Below are positions 63,781-64,000 of a stretch of 64,000 bases of DNA, piece by piece. Origin of the DNA: JBAZOO01 sp041648735. GTDB taxonomy: Bacteria > Verrucomicrobiota > Lentisphaeria > Oligosphaerales > CAITYL01. The stretch's first letter is position 1, and each line of letters starts with the position of its first letter. The notes beneath the pieces were generated by a model, which saw nothing but the letters and a program-made list of their open reading frames with translations, was not told the origin of the DNA and searched no databases. Where the stretch lies: the NCBI GenBank assembly GCA_041648735.1, contig JBAZOO010000018.1:1-64000 (forward strand), read 5' to 3'. The position numbers and the translations under genes were made by a program.

Positions 63781-64000
63781 TTTCGGCGAGTTCGGCCTGC
63801 AAGTGCTTGACCGCGGCTGGCTGACGGCGCGGCAGATCGAGGCGGCCCGCGTGGCGGTGACCCGCCACCTCAACCGCCGGGGCCAGGTCTGGATGCGCGT
63901 CTTCCCCGACAAGCCGCTGACCAAGAAACCGTTGGAGACCCGCATGGGCAAGGGCAAGGGCAACCCGGAAGAATGGGCGGCCGTGGTCAAGCCCGGGAAC
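63695..64000 (+). CDS. rplP: Ribosomal protein L16 (uL16), truncated by the window edge
   Basis: The first 102 codons of L16 are present: MAMMPKRVKHRKVQKG, LDFGEFGLQVLDRGWLTARQIEAARVAVTRHLNR, GQVWMRVFPDKPLTKKPLETRMGKGKG and the start of the next conserved segment (NPEEWAAVVKPGN). GGAGG stands 9 bp before ATG 63695; ATGs at 63701 and 63704 are alternatives. It begins inside the 3' end of rpsC. About 35 further residues are expected beyond 64000. Confidence 0.94.
   Translation, partial: MAMMPKRVKHRKVQKGNRAGNATRNNKLDFGEFGLQVLDRGWLTARQIEAARVAVTRHLNRRGQVWMRVFPDKPLTKKPLETRMGKGKGNPEEWAAVVKPGN

Overview
The window is a high-G+C (roughly 70% by eye) stretch of chromosome from a Gram-negative-type bacterium. 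Envelope genes point that way: a SurA-like foldase, a LolA-like lipoprotein-sorting protein, a YnbE/YdbL pair and lipoproteins. The gene mix also includes pyruvate:ferredoxin oxidoreductase, GTP-type PEP carboxykinase, carbohydrate enzymes, a sulfatase relic and PEGA/FHA proteins. Together with intergenic repeats of the CACGGAG type, it suggests the PVC superphylum (Lentisphaerota/Kiritimatiellota-like). That placement is an inference; there is no rRNA here to fix it. I saw no tRNA, rRNA, CRISPR array or intact transposase.

Layout. 1-10 kb (mostly minus strand): a GH63-type glycosidase, threonine synthase, a sialate-esterase-like protein that has lost its catalytic residues, ComEC, and an FHA-PEGA membrane protein. 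10-16 kb: PHP phosphoesterase, the ydbL/ynbE pair, a DUF1861 propeller protein and a large MMPL/RND exporter. 15.8-19.8 kb: a collapsed sugar-ABC-transporter relic followed by a mannonate/fructuronate-type SDR, gluconokinase and 6-phosphogluconate dehydrogenase, a hexuronate/gluconate-to-pentose-phosphate module that has lost its importer. 19.9-24.8 kb: HPr, enzyme I, a NusG paralogue, RsmB and a secreted protein. 25-26.3 kb: a DNA methyltransferase plus mini PD-(D/E)XK nuclease pair with its own promoter. 26.5-29 kb: a HEAT-like membrane protein and an RlmD-type methyltransferase.

29.3-38 kb (minus): pyruvate:ferredoxin oxidoreductase with a probable Rex operator, a histidine kinase / response regulator / RsbU-type phosphatase operon, and a LolA-like protein. 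38.1-40.1 kb: glnK and amt behind a sigma-54-type promoter with three phased upstream repeats. 40.1-46.3 kb: phosphoglucomutase, GlmM, PEP carboxykinase and PurC. 46.5-52 kb: a zinc-ribbon membrane protein, DegT-family aminotransferase, MsbA-type ABC exporter, a small membrane protein and an RluA-family pseudouridine synthase. 52-56.2 kb: a C5-cytosine methyltransferase island sitting directly on the 3' end of leuS and flanked by a second, diverged copy of the leuS 3' end. 56.4-61.1 kb: transglutaminase-like lipoprotein, rhamnulokinase, a GDT1-ferritin fusion and a SurA-like foldase. 61.3-64 kb: a collapsed sulfatase relic, a coiled-coil exported protein, then rplV-rpsC-rplP, the last running off the edge.

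The most notable items are the leuS-associated methyltransferase island with its 63-bp target duplication, the GDT1-ferritin fusion, the sigma-54/upstream-repeat architecture at amt-glnK, the candidate Rex site at the pyruvate oxidoreductase gene, the compact methyltransferase-nuclease pair, and the internally collapsed relic genes.
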